Below, piece by piece: positions 22,889 to 31,016 of a stretch of 47,097 nt of DNA. The notes beneath the pieces were generated by a model, which made no database searches, had not been told where the DNA came from, and saw nothing but the letters and a program-made list of their open reading frames with translations. Source of the stretch: an uncultured bacterium (GTDB lineage Bacteria > Bacillota > Negativicutes > Acidaminococcales > Acidaminococcaceae); assembly GCA_905215645.1 (NCBI GenBank), contig CAJMQS010000016.1, forward strand, positions 1 to 47,097, given 5' to 3'. Position numbers and translations under genes: made by a program. The first letter of the stretch is position 1, and each line of letters starts with the position of its first letter.

Positions 22889-24196
22889 ATGACCATCCAC
22901 GGAAGGAAAATTTCTCTCACTACGCAGATTTTCACCGCCATGGTCCTGGGATCCCTGGCAGGACTGGTAGGCGGAAAAACAATGGTCCAGCTGGGCTTCA
23001 TCGGGGATATCTGGCTGAACTGCATCAAAATGATCGTCATCCCCATGGTGGTCTGCACCATCGTAACAGGGATCATCTCCCAGGACAACCTGACTTCCCT
23101 GAAACGGGTCAGCCGCCGGATCATCACCTACTACGTCATCACCACCGTCCTAGCCTGTGTGGTGGGACTGGTGGTCGCTTCCATCCTGCAGCCCGGGCAC
23201 TACGCCAACTTTGCAGGACTGGCCGCAAAAAAAGTGACGGGCAGCATCGACATTACCTTTGCTGGCTTCCTGAAGGATCTTTTTTCCACCAATATGATTG
23301 CCACTTTTGCCAAAGGCAACATCGTGCAGACCCTGGTCATTTCCATTCTCTTGGGGATTGCCATCCTGAAGATGAAAAACGAAGAACATAAAAAGACCAT
23401 CAAACAGGTTTTTGAAGCCACCAACTCCATGATCTTTTCTCTCATCAATATGATCATGCAGGTTTCTCCCATCGGGATTTTCTTCCTCATGGGCAGTTCT
23501 TTCGGCAAATACGGCGCCGGCATCTTTACCAGTATGGCCGTACTGGTGGGAACTTATTATGCAGCCTGCCTGGCCCATGTACTGATTGTCTACGGAGGAT
23601 TCCTGCTTGTCTTTGCCCATATGAATCCTTTGAAATTCCTGAAAGACAGTGCTGAACTGTGGATCTATACTTTATCTACCTGCAGTTCCATCGCTTCCAT
23701 TCCGGTCAATATCAAAGTCGCCAAGGAGAAATTCGGGATCCCGGAAAAGATTTCCGGCTTCACCATCCCTCTGGGTTCCCAGATGAATACGGATGGATCC
23801 GTCCTGCTGTATGCCTGCGTCATCCTCTTTATCTGTCAGATGGTGGGCCAGCATATGTCCCTGCCCCAGCTGATCAATGTCATTTTCATTTCCACCATCA
23901 TGTCCATGGGCGGCGGCGGTATCCCCGGCAGCGGTATCGTCAAGCTGATGGTCGTGGTCCAGGCGGTAGGCCTTCCCATTGAAGTCGTCGGCGTCATCGC
24001 AGCCTTTTACCGCCTGTTCGATATGGGAACCACCACCAACAACTGTCTGGGCGATCTGGTCGGCACTGTCATTGTCGGCAAGGCTGAAGAAAAAGCTGAA
24101 AAAGCGCCTGATCTCCCTGGCAAAGGAATCTGCCCCTATTATATAATGGGGGCAGATTTTATTTTGGAGGGTGAAAGCAGATGTTTCGCTATGTAG
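22889..24196 (+). CDS. Dicarboxylate/amino acid:cation symporter (DAACS)
   Basis: A sodium- or proton-coupled symporter of the GltP/SstT/DctA family. It has about eight hydrophobic segments and the re-entrant signatures TCSSIASIP, GSQMNTDGS and GGGGIPGSG, followed by DMGTTTNNCLGD in place of the usual NxxGD region. The ribosome site is AAAGGAG. At 435 residues the C-terminus is odd: after GKAEEKAEKAP the frame runs through an intrinsic terminator and the ribosome site of the next gene, ending 16 nt inside lysR. The original stop may have been lost by a small mutation near 24100-24130. Threonine or serine is a reasonable substrate given the upstream aldolase, but this is an inference. Confidence 0.85.
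   Translation: MTIHGRKISLTTQIFTAMVLGSLAGLVGGKTMVQLGFIGDIWLNCIKMIVIPMVVCTIVTGIISQDNLTSLKRVSRRIITYYVITTVLACVVGLVVASILQPGHYANFAGLAAKKVTGSIDITFAGFLKDLFSTNMIATFAKGNIVQTLVISILLGIAILKMKNEEHKKTIKQVFEATNSMIFSLINMIMQVSPIGIFFLMGSSFGKYGAGIFTSMAVLVGTYYAACLAHVLIVYGGFLLVFAHMNPLKFLKDSAELWIYTLSTCSSIASIPVNIKVAKEKFGIPEKISGFTIPLGSQMNTDGSVLLYACVILFICQMVGQHMSLPQLINVIFISTIMSMGGGGIPGSGIVKLMVVVQAVGLPIEVVGVIAAFYRLFDMGTTTNNCLGDLVGTVIVGKAEEKAEKAPDLPGKGICPYYIMGADFILEGESRCFAM
24130..24165 (+). terminator. Terminator inside the symporter reading frame
   Basis: An 11-bp stem with one G-U pair (24130-24140 with 24145-24155) followed by ATTTTATTTT. It is a good intrinsic terminator but sits within the last codons of the symporter frame, just before the ribosome site of lysR. 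Confidence 0.75.
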
Positions 24197-25131
24197 GCTA
24201 CATTTATAACGTATACAAAGAAAAAAGTTTCAGCCGTGCCGCTGAAAAGCTGCACATTTCTCAGTCCTCCCTCAGTACGACGATCCGGAAAGCCGAACGG
24301 GAAATCGGAGCTCCCATTTTCAACCGGGAAACCACCCCCATCAGCCTGACGGAATTCGGCAGGAAATACATCCAGGCTTCCCAGACGCTCTATCTCCTGA
24401 AGAATGATCTGGACTGTTACATCTCAGAAATGAAAACCGCTGTCAAAGGCAGAGTAGCCATCGGAGCCAGCAGTTTTTTCTCCACCTATCTCCTGGCAGA
24501 CGCCATTTCTGAATTCCGCAAGGAGTATCCGGAAGTAAAAATCGAGCTTTTTGAAAATGTGACACCTTACCTGCAGAAACGGCTGGACAGCGGCTTCATC
24601 GATCTGATGATCACCAACACCAAAATGGACAGGTCCCGCTACCGCAGCCTGCGCCTCTTTGATGATCATCTCTATGTCATGGTCCTTCCTCAGCTTTGTC
24701 CCGAACAGATTTCCTTGGAAAGACAGGCCGAATTCCAGAAGATCGGAACGGAAGAAGAAAACCGCCTGCCCGCCATCTCCCTGGCTGCTTTCGGACAGAC
24801 GCCTTTTCTGCTCCTGCGGGAAGGGAACAATCTCCGCCACTGCACCGACGGCCTGTTCCAGGAAGCCGGTATCAAACCGCCCATTGTCCTGGAAATGGAT
24901 CAGACCAACACCCTGTATTCCATGGCCCGGCTGGGAATGGGAGCCGCCGTAGTCGGAAGCTTCCTGATCCGCAAAATGGGGACTCCGTCCGATGCCCTTT
25001 TCTTCCGTCTGGACAGTCGGATTGCCGAACGGGGGACCTATGCCAACATCCTGCGCAATCGGATCCTGACCCCGGCCCTGGAACGTTTTCTGGACAGTCT
25101 CCAGCAGCAGTGCCGGGATCGGGAAATATAA
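24181..25131 (+). CDS. LysR-type regulator
   Basis: A 316-residue LysR-family protein with an N-terminal helix-turn-helix (SFSRAAEKLHISQSSLSTTI, about residues 16-35) and a sensor domain starting near RGRVAIGASSFF. GGAGGGTGAA precedes the ATG. It is downstream of and in the same direction as the aldolase-symporter genes, separated by a terminator embedded in the symporter frame. It probably controls those genes, but no shared operator is obvious. Confidence 0.82.
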   Translation: MFRYVGYIYNVYKEKSFSRAAEKLHISQSSLSTTIRKAEREIGAPIFNRETTPISLTEFGRKYIQASQTLYLLKNDLDCYISEMKTAVKGRVAIGASSFFSTYLLADAISEFRKEYPEVKIELFENVTPYLQKRLDSGFIDLMITNTKMDRSRYRSLRLFDDHLYVMVLPQLCPEQISLERQAEFQKIGTEEENRLPAISLAAFGQTPFLLLREGNNLRHCTDGLFQEAGIKPPIVLEMDQTNTLYSMARLGMGAAVVGSFLIRKMGTPSDALFFRLDSRIAERGTYANILRNRILTPALERFLDSLQQQCRDREI

Positions 25132-25146
25132 AGAATCGGAAAAGTA

Positions 25147-25155
25147 TGTTATAAT
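25147..25155 (+). promoter_or_regulatory. Extended -10 promoter of the MATE gene
   Basis: TGTTATAAT is an extended -10 (TGnTATAAT) with no good -35, about 43 nt before the MATE start codon. Confidence 0.6.
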
Positions 25156-25197
25156 AAAAGTTAACGACTATAAACTCTCCAAAAGGCAGGTGATTCC

Positions 25198-26538
25198 ATG
25201 GTACATTCCAAGACGAAAGATATGACGGTGGGCAGCATTCCCCGCCTGATCCTGGAATTTGCCCTGCCCCTCATGATCGGCAATATTTTCCAGATGCTGT
25301 ACAATACGGTGGATTCCATCGTCGTAGGGAATTTCGTAGGGACCCAGGCCCTTGCCGCCGTCAGTTCCACCACCATGATCACCAACATGTCCGTATTTTT
25401 CTTCAATGGGTTCTCCATCGGAGCCACGGTGATCATCGGCAAATATTTCGGAGCCAAAGACCACAAACTGCTCCACCGGGCCGTAGAGACCACCATGGGG
25501 GCCACCTTTGCCCTTTGTCTGCTATTTACCGTATTTTTCCTGGCCGGCACCGATTTCATGCTCCGTTTCATGAAGACCCCTGCCGATGTATTCGACCAGG
25601 CGGCGCTGTACCTCCGTATCTACTTTGCCGGCGTCACCGGCCTTCTCCTCTACAATATGGGCAGCGGCATCCTCCGGGCGGTGGGAGATACGAAACGGCC
25701 TTTGTACTTCCTGGTCCTCACCAGCATCCTGAATATTTTCCTGGACCTGCTCTTTGTCCTGGCTTTCCATTGGGGCATTGCCGGTGTAGCCTATGCCACC
25801 ATCCTGGCCCAGTTCATCTCTGCCGGGGCCACCATGGCCGTCCTCCTGAGGACCCGGGATATCTACCGGTTCTCCTTTGCAGATCTGTGCCTGGACCGGG
25901 GGCTCCTGAGCCAGATTTTCCGGGTGGGCCTGCCCACCGCCATCCAGAGCATCATCACCTCCTTTTCCAATATTTTTGTCCAGTCCTATATCAATTTCTT
26001 TGGAGCTATCGTCATGGCTGGCTGGGGCTGTTACAACAAACTGGACCAGTTCATCATGCTGCCGGTCCTTTCCATGGCCATGGCTGCTACTACCTTCGTG
26101 GCACAGAATATGGGAGCCCACAATGAAAAGCGGGCCATCGACGGAACAGTTTCTTCCATCCTCATGAGCCTTGCCATCACAGGGGCCATCGCTGCTTTGC
26201 TCTTCGGTTTTGCCGATACATCCATGCGCCTGTTCACCGGGGACGAACCCGTCATCAAAGCTGGCGTGGCGTTCATCCACATCAACATTTTCTTCATGCT
26301 CTTCAACTGTGTGAACCAGGTCCTGGCCGGTGCCCTGCGGGGACGGGGCGATTCCATCGGTCCCATGGTCATCATGCTGCTGTCCTTCGTCCTGATCCGC
26401 CAGATCTACCTCTACCTCATGACCCGTTTCATCAGCAACACCCCCCTTACCGTCGGTTTCGGCTACCCAGTAGGCTGGATGACCTGCTGCGTGCTGGAGG
26501 TACTGTATTTCTATCTGTTTTGGAAACATAGGAAGTGA
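25198..26538 (+). CDS. MATE-family multidrug/organic cation exporter
   Basis: A 446-residue, 12-segment efflux protein of the MATE family (NorM/DinF-like bacterial branch), exchanging sodium or protons for drugs or metabolites. Typical stretches are LILEFALPLMIGNIFQMLYNTVDSIVVGNFVG near the N-terminus and its repeat-half counterpart FRVGLPTAIQSIITSFSNIFVQSYINFFG near the middle, reflecting the internal two-fold repeat. The start has GGCAGGTGA upstream. It is monocistronic and closed by a strong terminator. The substrate is not predictable. Confidence 0.9.
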   Translation: MVHSKTKDMTVGSIPRLILEFALPLMIGNIFQMLYNTVDSIVVGNFVGTQALAAVSSTTMITNMSVFFFNGFSIGATVIIGKYFGAKDHKLLHRAVETTMGATFALCLLFTVFFLAGTDFMLRFMKTPADVFDQAALYLRIYFAGVTGLLLYNMGSGILRAVGDTKRPLYFLVLTSILNIFLDLLFVLAFHWGIAGVAYATILAQFISAGATMAVLLRTRDIYRFSFADLCLDRGLLSQIFRVGLPTAIQSIITSFSNIFVQSYINFFGAIVMAGWGCYNKLDQFIMLPVLSMAMAATTFVAQNMGAHNEKRAIDGTVSSILMSLAITGAIAALLFGFADTSMRLFTGDEPVIKAGVAFIHINIFFMLFNCVNQVLAGALRGRGDSIGPMVIMLLSFVLIRQIYLYLMTRFISNTPLTVGFGYPVGWMTCCVLEVLYFYLFWKHRK

Positions 26539-26579
26539 AAAAAGGGGAGCTGTTGCGCACGCAGCAGCTCCCCTTTTTT
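26538..26579. terminator. Bidirectional terminator, MATE / MatC-like genes
   Basis: A 19-bp stem (26538-26556 with 26561-26579) with one G-U pair, A-rich on the left and T-rich on the right, between convergent genes. Confidence 0.92.
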
Positions 26580-27891
26580 ACAATACAAATGCCACGATGA
26601 AATTATAGGCAGCCGCCGTCAGTACACTGACAGGCACAGCCCGGAGCAGCAGCTTGTTGAACAACGTATTCCGGTCCTCCTCTTTAGGCGTGGACCCTAG
26701 GATCAGGGAACCGCCGGAAGAAAAAGGGCTGATGGCGCTGGACTGGGCGCCCAGTACGGTGCAGGCAAAAAGCACGGAAGCCGACAGCCCGGTACTTTCC
26801 GCCAGTCCCGGAATCAGCGGGAACAAAGCTGGTGTCACGACGCCAGTGGTGGAGCTGAAGAAGCTCATGATGGCGGCGATGATGGAGAAAGCCAGGGGAA
26901 TCAGAGGCGTGGGCACATGGGCTCCCACCCAGGCACTGAGCATCTTGATGGTCCCAGCCTTCACCGCTACGGCAATCAGCATGCCGGCTCCGGCAATCAT
27001 GATGATGGTATTCCAGGGAATCTTCGAAATGGCTTCCTTCTGGGGAGCCAGCTTCATCAGCAGGGCGATCACCGCGAAAATAATGGCTACCAGGCCCACA
27101 TCCACTTTAGCGGCCAGGTAAGAGATGGCTGGATTCCCCGGCATCAGGATCTTCAGCAGCGGGAAAATCAGGACCACCACCATCATCACCAGCATCAAAG
27201 TCAGCGTCCGGCTCTGGATCGGGGTAAAAGGCTCCGGTTTTTGGAAGGTCACACCCTGGCCGATATTCCGGTTGGCTTTGATTCCATACCGGAACACCGT
27301 AATCAGGAGCAAGGAGAAAACAAGAGAAAGCAGGAAGATTTCCATTTCCATATTGAATGAATCCATAGGTGCCTTGACTTTCAGGGCCTCATAAGCGGAA
27401 TCGGAGAGACCGCGGAAAATCACCCCCAGGTTGGACGTAGGGAAATTCCCGCCGCACAGGGCTCCGCAGTTGATGGCCACAGCCCCGGTCAGTTTGTCCA
27501 TTTTGGATTCATCACAGATCAGCATAGTAATGGGCGCCAGGAAAGCCAGTACAGTAAAATACGTCGCTCCCATCACCGAAAGGATCACCGCCACTCCAAA
27601 AAGAGCGTAGGGCAGCAGACCCGGGAATTTCCGGCAGGAATACAGCAGGGATCCGGACATCTTTTCCAGAGTCCCGTTAATGGCAGCCACATTGTAGAAC
27701 AGCGAAACGGATAAAATCACGAACATGGTACTGACAGGCCAAAAACCGATGATGGCCTTCGGTTTCAGCCCCATCACCAGGCACCCGATCAGATAGGCAA
27801 AGACGATACAGAACAGGCCGGTGTTCAGGCCGGTCTTATAACCCAGATAAATGGCGATGGCAATGGACAGGATAATGACGGCACTCAACAT
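26578..27891 (-). CDS. MatC/SLC13-like dicarboxylate carrier
   Basis: A 437-residue ion-transporter-superfamily carrier with about 12 hydrophobic segments. The N-terminal region LNTGLFCIVFAYLIGCLVMGLKP and IGFWPVSTMFVILSVSLFYNVAAINGTLEKM fits the MatC N-terminal domain of dicarboxylate/malonate carriers. The second half has SFFSSTTGVVTPALFPLIPGL and SAISPFSSGGSLILG. The ribosome site is GAGGAGGAA. It follows the DUF6282-type gene by 25 nt and is probably its partner carrier. The substrate is unknown; a small dicarboxylate or its amide is a fair guess. Confidence 0.75.
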   Translation of the reverse strand: MLSAVIILSIAIAIYLGYKTGLNTGLFCIVFAYLIGCLVMGLKPKAIIGFWPVSTMFVILSVSLFYNVAAINGTLEKMSGSLLYSCRKFPGLLPYALFGVAVILSVMGATYFTVLAFLAPITMLICDESKMDKLTGAVAINCGALCGGNFPTSNLGVIFRGLSDSAYEALKVKAPMDSFNMEMEIFLLSLVFSLLLITVFRYGIKANRNIGQGVTFQKPEPFTPIQSRTLTLMLVMMVVVLIFPLLKILMPGNPAISYLAAKVDVGLVAIIFAVIALLMKLAPQKEAISKIPWNTIIMIAGAGMLIAVAVKAGTIKMLSAWVGAHVPTPLIPLAFSIIAAIMSFFSSTTGVVTPALFPLIPGLAESTGLSASVLFACTVLGAQSSAISPFSSGGSLILGSTPKEEDRNTLFNKLLLRAVPVSVLTAAAYNFIVAFVL

Positions 27892-27916
27892 ATGTGTTCC
27901 TCCTCCGGATCAGGCT

Positions 27917-28807
27917 TCAGTCCTTGGCTGCGCCCACAGGTTCCTCTTTAATGCCCAGCAGACGGTAGGGAATGGTCTTGGTCATGTAATAGACCTGTTC
28001 TTCCGGGATCCCGTATTCCACCAGGTAATGCATGTATTCATAGATTTCCGTTTCCCAATCCGGGTTTTCCGTCTGGCCTCCGTCCGTATCCACCATCACA
28101 TGCTGGTACCCCACGGCCTGGATTAATTCGGCATTTTCCCGCAGATTCAGATGGTACCTCTTCCCTTTCCCCATATTTTGGGCATAGCACCGTTCCAGGA
28201 TCACATCATAATCCTTCACTAGCCGGATCTGATCTTCCAGAGTATAGCCGCAGACCCACCATTCCGGATGGGTGATCACGATTTTTTCCACGCCGGCTTT
28301 CCGGGCCGCTTCCACCACCACAAAAGCTTCTTCCGGAGAAACATGGGCCGTTGCCAGCACCGCATCATGGTCTTTGATCAGACGGAATACGGTTTCCAGT
28401 TCCGGGATCACTTTCCCGTCTCGGATCAGCTGGATTCCGTCAGCGGGATCTTTCCCCATTTTTTCCAGATGCCGCCGGGCCGACTGGGTGGGCAGCCAGA
28501 TGACCTTGGCTCCCAGTTTCAAACCCTTTTCCACGGCCTCCGGATTCACGCCCCCGATGACTTTGTTCATCACCACGCCGCCATACATGGTGAACGGAGT
28601 GTTTTCTCCATAGACTTTTTTCACATAGGCATTGGCAATGGCCGCCCGATTGACCGTAAAGCCCAGATGGGATTTGATGACAATGGCACGGGCCCCCACC
28701 CTGACGGCCGCATCAGCCAGCTCCAGATCGTTGTAGGCCCGCAGCCGCAGGTCCGGATTGGTGTGGACGTGCATATCGCAAATTCCCTGCAAAGATACTC
28801 TGCTCAT
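27917..28807 (-). CDS. DUF6282-type putative metal-dependent hydrolase
   Basis: A 296-residue protein of a family I recall as DUF6282, with no established function. It has amidohydrolase-like features: HVH at residues 13-15 in MHVHTNPDLR, KSHLGF, TAHVSPEE, ITHPEWW and DTDGG, each placed where a TIM-barrel hydrolase would have metal or catalytic residues. GGGGAGAAG precedes the start. It is the first gene of a two-gene operon with the MatC-like carrier and is divergent from a LysR gene. A catabolic hydrolase for an imported organic acid, lactone or amide is inferred. Confidence 0.65.
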   Translation of the reverse strand: MSRVSLQGICDMHVHTNPDLRLRAYNDLELADAAVRVGARAIVIKSHLGFTVNRAAIANAYVKKVYGENTPFTMYGGVVMNKVIGGVNPEAVEKGLKLGAKVIWLPTQSARRHLEKMGKDPADGIQLIRDGKVIPELETVFRLIKDHDAVLATAHVSPEEAFVVVEAARKAGVEKIVITHPEWWVCGYTLEDQIRLVKDYDVILERCYAQNMGKGKRYHLNLRENAELIQAVGYQHVMVDTDGGQTENPDWETEIYEYMHYLVEYGIPEEQVYYMTKTIPYRLLGIKEEPVGAAKD

Positions 28808-28838
28808 GTTCTTCTCCCCTTATTTTATAAGTATTCTG

Positions 28839-28876
28839 AATAGCCTTGCTTTTAGTGTAGCTTGTGCAAGGCTATT
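28839..28876. promoter_or_regulatory. Perfect 11-bp inverted repeat in the divergent promoter region
   Basis: AATAGCCTTGC (28839-28849) and GCAAGGCTATT (28866-28876) flank 16 nt, between the DUF6282-type and LysR genes. The right arm touches the LysR -35 element. It is the likely operator for the LysR protein. Confidence 0.6.
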
Positions 28877-28903
28877 GCAGAATGGGAGAATATGCTATAT
28901 GAT
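28875..28903 (+). promoter_or_regulatory. Promoter of the LysR gene
   Basis: TTGCAG (28875-28880) and TATGAT (28898-28903) with 17-nt spacing, overlapping the right arm of the inverted repeat, which suggests autoregulation. Confidence 0.65.
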
Positions 28904-28936
28904 GTATCGGAAAAACCGATATCTAAGGAGGTCGCT

Positions 28937-29857
28937 ATGGATCTGCGCGAACTGCATTACCTGATTGCCATTGCCGAAGAAAAAAGCATTTCCCGGGCAG
29001 CAGAGCGGCTGTATATGGCCCAGTCCAGCCTTTCTCAATTTTTAAGTGTGACAGAGGCCCATCTGGGCTATCGCCTGTTCATCCGGACCGCCAGCGGTGT
29101 CCGTCCCACGGATCAGGGCAAACGGCTGATCCAGTTTGCCCGGGATACCCTGGCGGAATTCCACAGAGCCAAAGATGAAATGCAGGACATCAGTGAACTG
29201 AAAGGAGGCAAGGTGATCCTGGGGATCAGTTCTTTCCGGGGGTCATTCCTGCTGCCCCCGGTCCTCCAGACCTTCCGGACCCGCTATCCGGGCATCCACG
29301 TCCAAATCGTAGAAGAAAATTCCCTGGATCTGGAACAGATGCTGCTGACCGGAGAAATCGACCTGGCCCTCCTGGTCATGCCGGAAAAGCACAGCCGCAT
29401 CCAGACCCGTTTCCTGATGAACGATGAAATCTGCCTGATCACCCATCCCAGCCATCCAGTGATGGAGCTGGTGCACCAGGGCCAAGACGGGCAGCATCCC
29501 TCCCAGCTTTCCCAATACATCGATATCGAAGAAGCCGCCCAGTTCGAATTCCTGCTCAGCGGCTACGACACCATCCTGGGACGGGAAGCCCGCAGGATTT
29601 TCCTGCGCCATGGGATCAACCCTACAGCCTACAACGAAAATCTTACCGCCCTGTTCGCCGCGTCCCTGGGAGCCAACGGCCTTGGCCTGGCCTTTACCTA
29701 CGCCAGTTCCCGCCAGTATTTCCATAAAGCCCAGCTGCTTTCCTTGGGCAAAGACGGCACCTCCATCGCCCTGGGTACCGCCATGGCCCCGGGCCGCTAC
29801 CATTCCAAAGCCACCCAGGCCCTGGATCAGGTGATTTTCGAGACACTGGGGAGATGA
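28937..29857 (+). CDS. LysR-type regulator of the DUF6282 locus
   Basis: A 306-residue LysR-family protein with a helix-turn-helix (SISRAAERLYMAQSSLSQFL, about residues 16-35) and a substrate-sensing domain starting near GGKVILGISSFRG. AAGGAGG 6 nt before the ATG at 28937 fixes the start, although the frame opens earlier. It is divergent from the DUF6282-type/MatC-like operon, with a strong inverted repeat between them. It resembles CysB/CbbR-type regulators only at the family level. Confidence 0.85.
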   Translation: MDLRELHYLIAIAEEKSISRAAERLYMAQSSLSQFLSVTEAHLGYRLFIRTASGVRPTDQGKRLIQFARDTLAEFHRAKDEMQDISELKGGKVILGISSFRGSFLLPPVLQTFRTRYPGIHVQIVEENSLDLEQMLLTGEIDLALLVMPEKHSRIQTRFLMNDEICLITHPSHPVMELVHQGQDGQHPSQLSQYIDIEEAAQFEFLLSGYDTILGREARRIFLRHGINPTAYNENLTALFAASLGANGLGLAFTYASSRQYFHKAQLLSLGKDGTSIALGTAMAPGRYHSKATQALDQVIFETLGR

Positions 29858-29874
29858 GAGACAATCCATAAAAA

Positions 29875-29930
29875 AATAAATTTCGTACCAAAAATATTGC
29901 AAAATCAATATTTTTGGTACGAAATTTATT
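29875..29930. repeat. Perfect 25-bp AT-rich palindrome
   Basis: Two 25-nt arms (29875-29899 and 29906-29930) pair without a mismatch around a 6-nt loop. It lies 18 nt after the LysR stop. The T-rich right arm could let it act as a bidirectional terminator. Its length and perfection are unusual here, and it marks the start of decayed DNA. Confidence 0.8.
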
Positions 29931-29932
29931 CT

Positions 29933-30028
29933 ATGCGCAGCCTATTTCCCTTGAAAAATATTGTTTTAGGTAAGGAAAAAATCCTGAACCTGCCGTTCTA
30001 TATGGGATTCCTGCTGACGGAAGTGTAA
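29933..30028 (+). pseudogene. Orphan 3' end of a lost gene, or a 31-residue ORF
   Basis: An open frame from ATG 29933 to TAA 30026-30028 encodes 31 residues ending LPFYMGFLLTEV. There is no ribosome site, but the codon use looks like the neighbours and a terminator follows at once. This fits the last codons of a deleted gene better than a real small gene. The original family is not recognisable. Confidence 0.4.
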
Positions 30029-30029
30029 A

Positions 30030-30078
30030 AAGGGGCTGCTGCACGTGTGACCCCCCCCACACGTACAAGCAGCCCCTT
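30030..30078 (+). terminator. Terminator after the orphan gene end
   Basis: Arms AAGGGGCTGCT (30030-30040) and AGCAGCCCCTT (30068-30078), with a second inner stem CGTGTG/CACACG around a run of eight C. Confidence 0.75.
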
Positions 30079-30116
30079 GCTACAGAGCTAGGATCTGCAT
30101 GCAGGAACGGCGCGTA

Positions 30117-30554
30117 TTATTTCTTCCCAGCAGGCAGATATTTCTTCTCCAGATACCGGAGGAAAGGACGGGCATCCAGCCCCTTGCCCGTCAGACGCTG
30201 GAGCATTTCCGTCCCCGTAAACATACACCCGTACTGACGGATATGGCCATCCAGCCATTGGTTCAGCCGGGCAAAATTCCCCTGGCTCAGATCTTTTTCA
30301 TAATCAGGGAGATCCTGCTGCAGCCGTTCCAAGATCTGCCCATCATAGATATTCCCCAGGGCATAGCTCTGGAAATACCCGATATAATCTCCGGCCCAAT
30401 GCATATCCTGGAGGATCCCTTCCGTGTCATTGGGCGGTTCCACGCCCAGCCATGTCCGATATCCTTCATTCCAAGCATCCCGCAGTTCTTCTGCTTTGAT
30501 TTTTCCTGCAAAGACATCCCGTTCCAGCTCGAACCGCAGGATGGCGTGGAGGCT
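30117..30554 (-). pseudogene. Remnant of an M32 carboxypeptidase (C-terminal part)
   Basis: On the minus strand this frame reads from SLHAILRFELERDVFAGKI through DAWNEGYRTWLGVEPPNDTEG, ILQDMHWAGDYIGYFQSYALGN to a normal C-terminus FLRYLEKKYL. These match the last third of M32 (Taq-type) metallocarboxypeptidases, where the corresponding segment is DIHWSGG-x-GYFPTYALGN. The HEXXH zinc motif and everything before it are absent, and upstream sequence belongs to a TetR regulator. The piece is therefore a non-functional 5'-deleted relic, although its frame is still open. Confidence 0.8.
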
Positions 30555-30848
30555 GATAAAGCGGACGATGGTAATCCATTTCTCCCTGCTCTGCCGGATT
30601 TTTATGCAGCTGTTGGATATATAAGACCCGTATCAGATCCACTCCGATGGTTGTTTCACAGGTGAATCTGCAGGATTCCCCAATCAAGTTCTGGATCGCT
30701 GTCAGCGGCGAACAAGGATACGGGAGCCGGGCTGCCGTTTCTTCATACGTATCATCATAGTAATGGAGCATTTCAGTAACCACAGCTGCTTTAGAGGGGA
30801 AATGGATATAGAACGTCCTTTTGCCTGCTCTTCGATTTGACGCGACAT
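30555..30848 (-). pseudogene. Remnant of a TetR-family regulator
   Basis: The minus strand starts with a GGAGG ribosome site and ATG (30848), reads MSRQIEEQAK, then in another frame RTFYIHFPSKAAVVTEML, the end of a TetR helix-turn-helix, followed by a TetR-like C-terminal domain. The first helices of the DNA-binding domain are missing. A one-base loss near 30594 shifts the frame again, after which REKWITIVRF continues into the M32 relic. At least two frame lesions and a deletion make it a pseudogene. Confidence 0.7.
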
Positions 30849-30927
30849 AACGGCCTCCTGTTTCCTTATATTCTTTCTATTAGTATAGCAGATAGAAAAT
30901 GGTACTGGGAACTGCCTGACTGGCCCG

Positions 30928-30987
30928 AAAAGAAAAACAGGGCTGCAGAAGCATCGGTCTTGCTCGCCGATATCTTCCGCAGCCCTC
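30928..30987 (-). terminator. Terminator of the second GntP-type gene
   Basis: A long imperfect stem (outer AGGGCTGC/GCAGCCCT, inner ATCGG/CCGAT), followed on the minus strand by GTTTTTCTTTT. Confidence 0.8.
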
Positions 30988-31016
30988 TTGCATAGGGAAC
31001 GCTGTAGAGTCGTTTT

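Noticed and set aside
30117..30848. Reading the small minus-strand frames here as separate hypothetical genes
   Set aside because: They join, with frame changes, into one TetR relic followed by one M32 relic.
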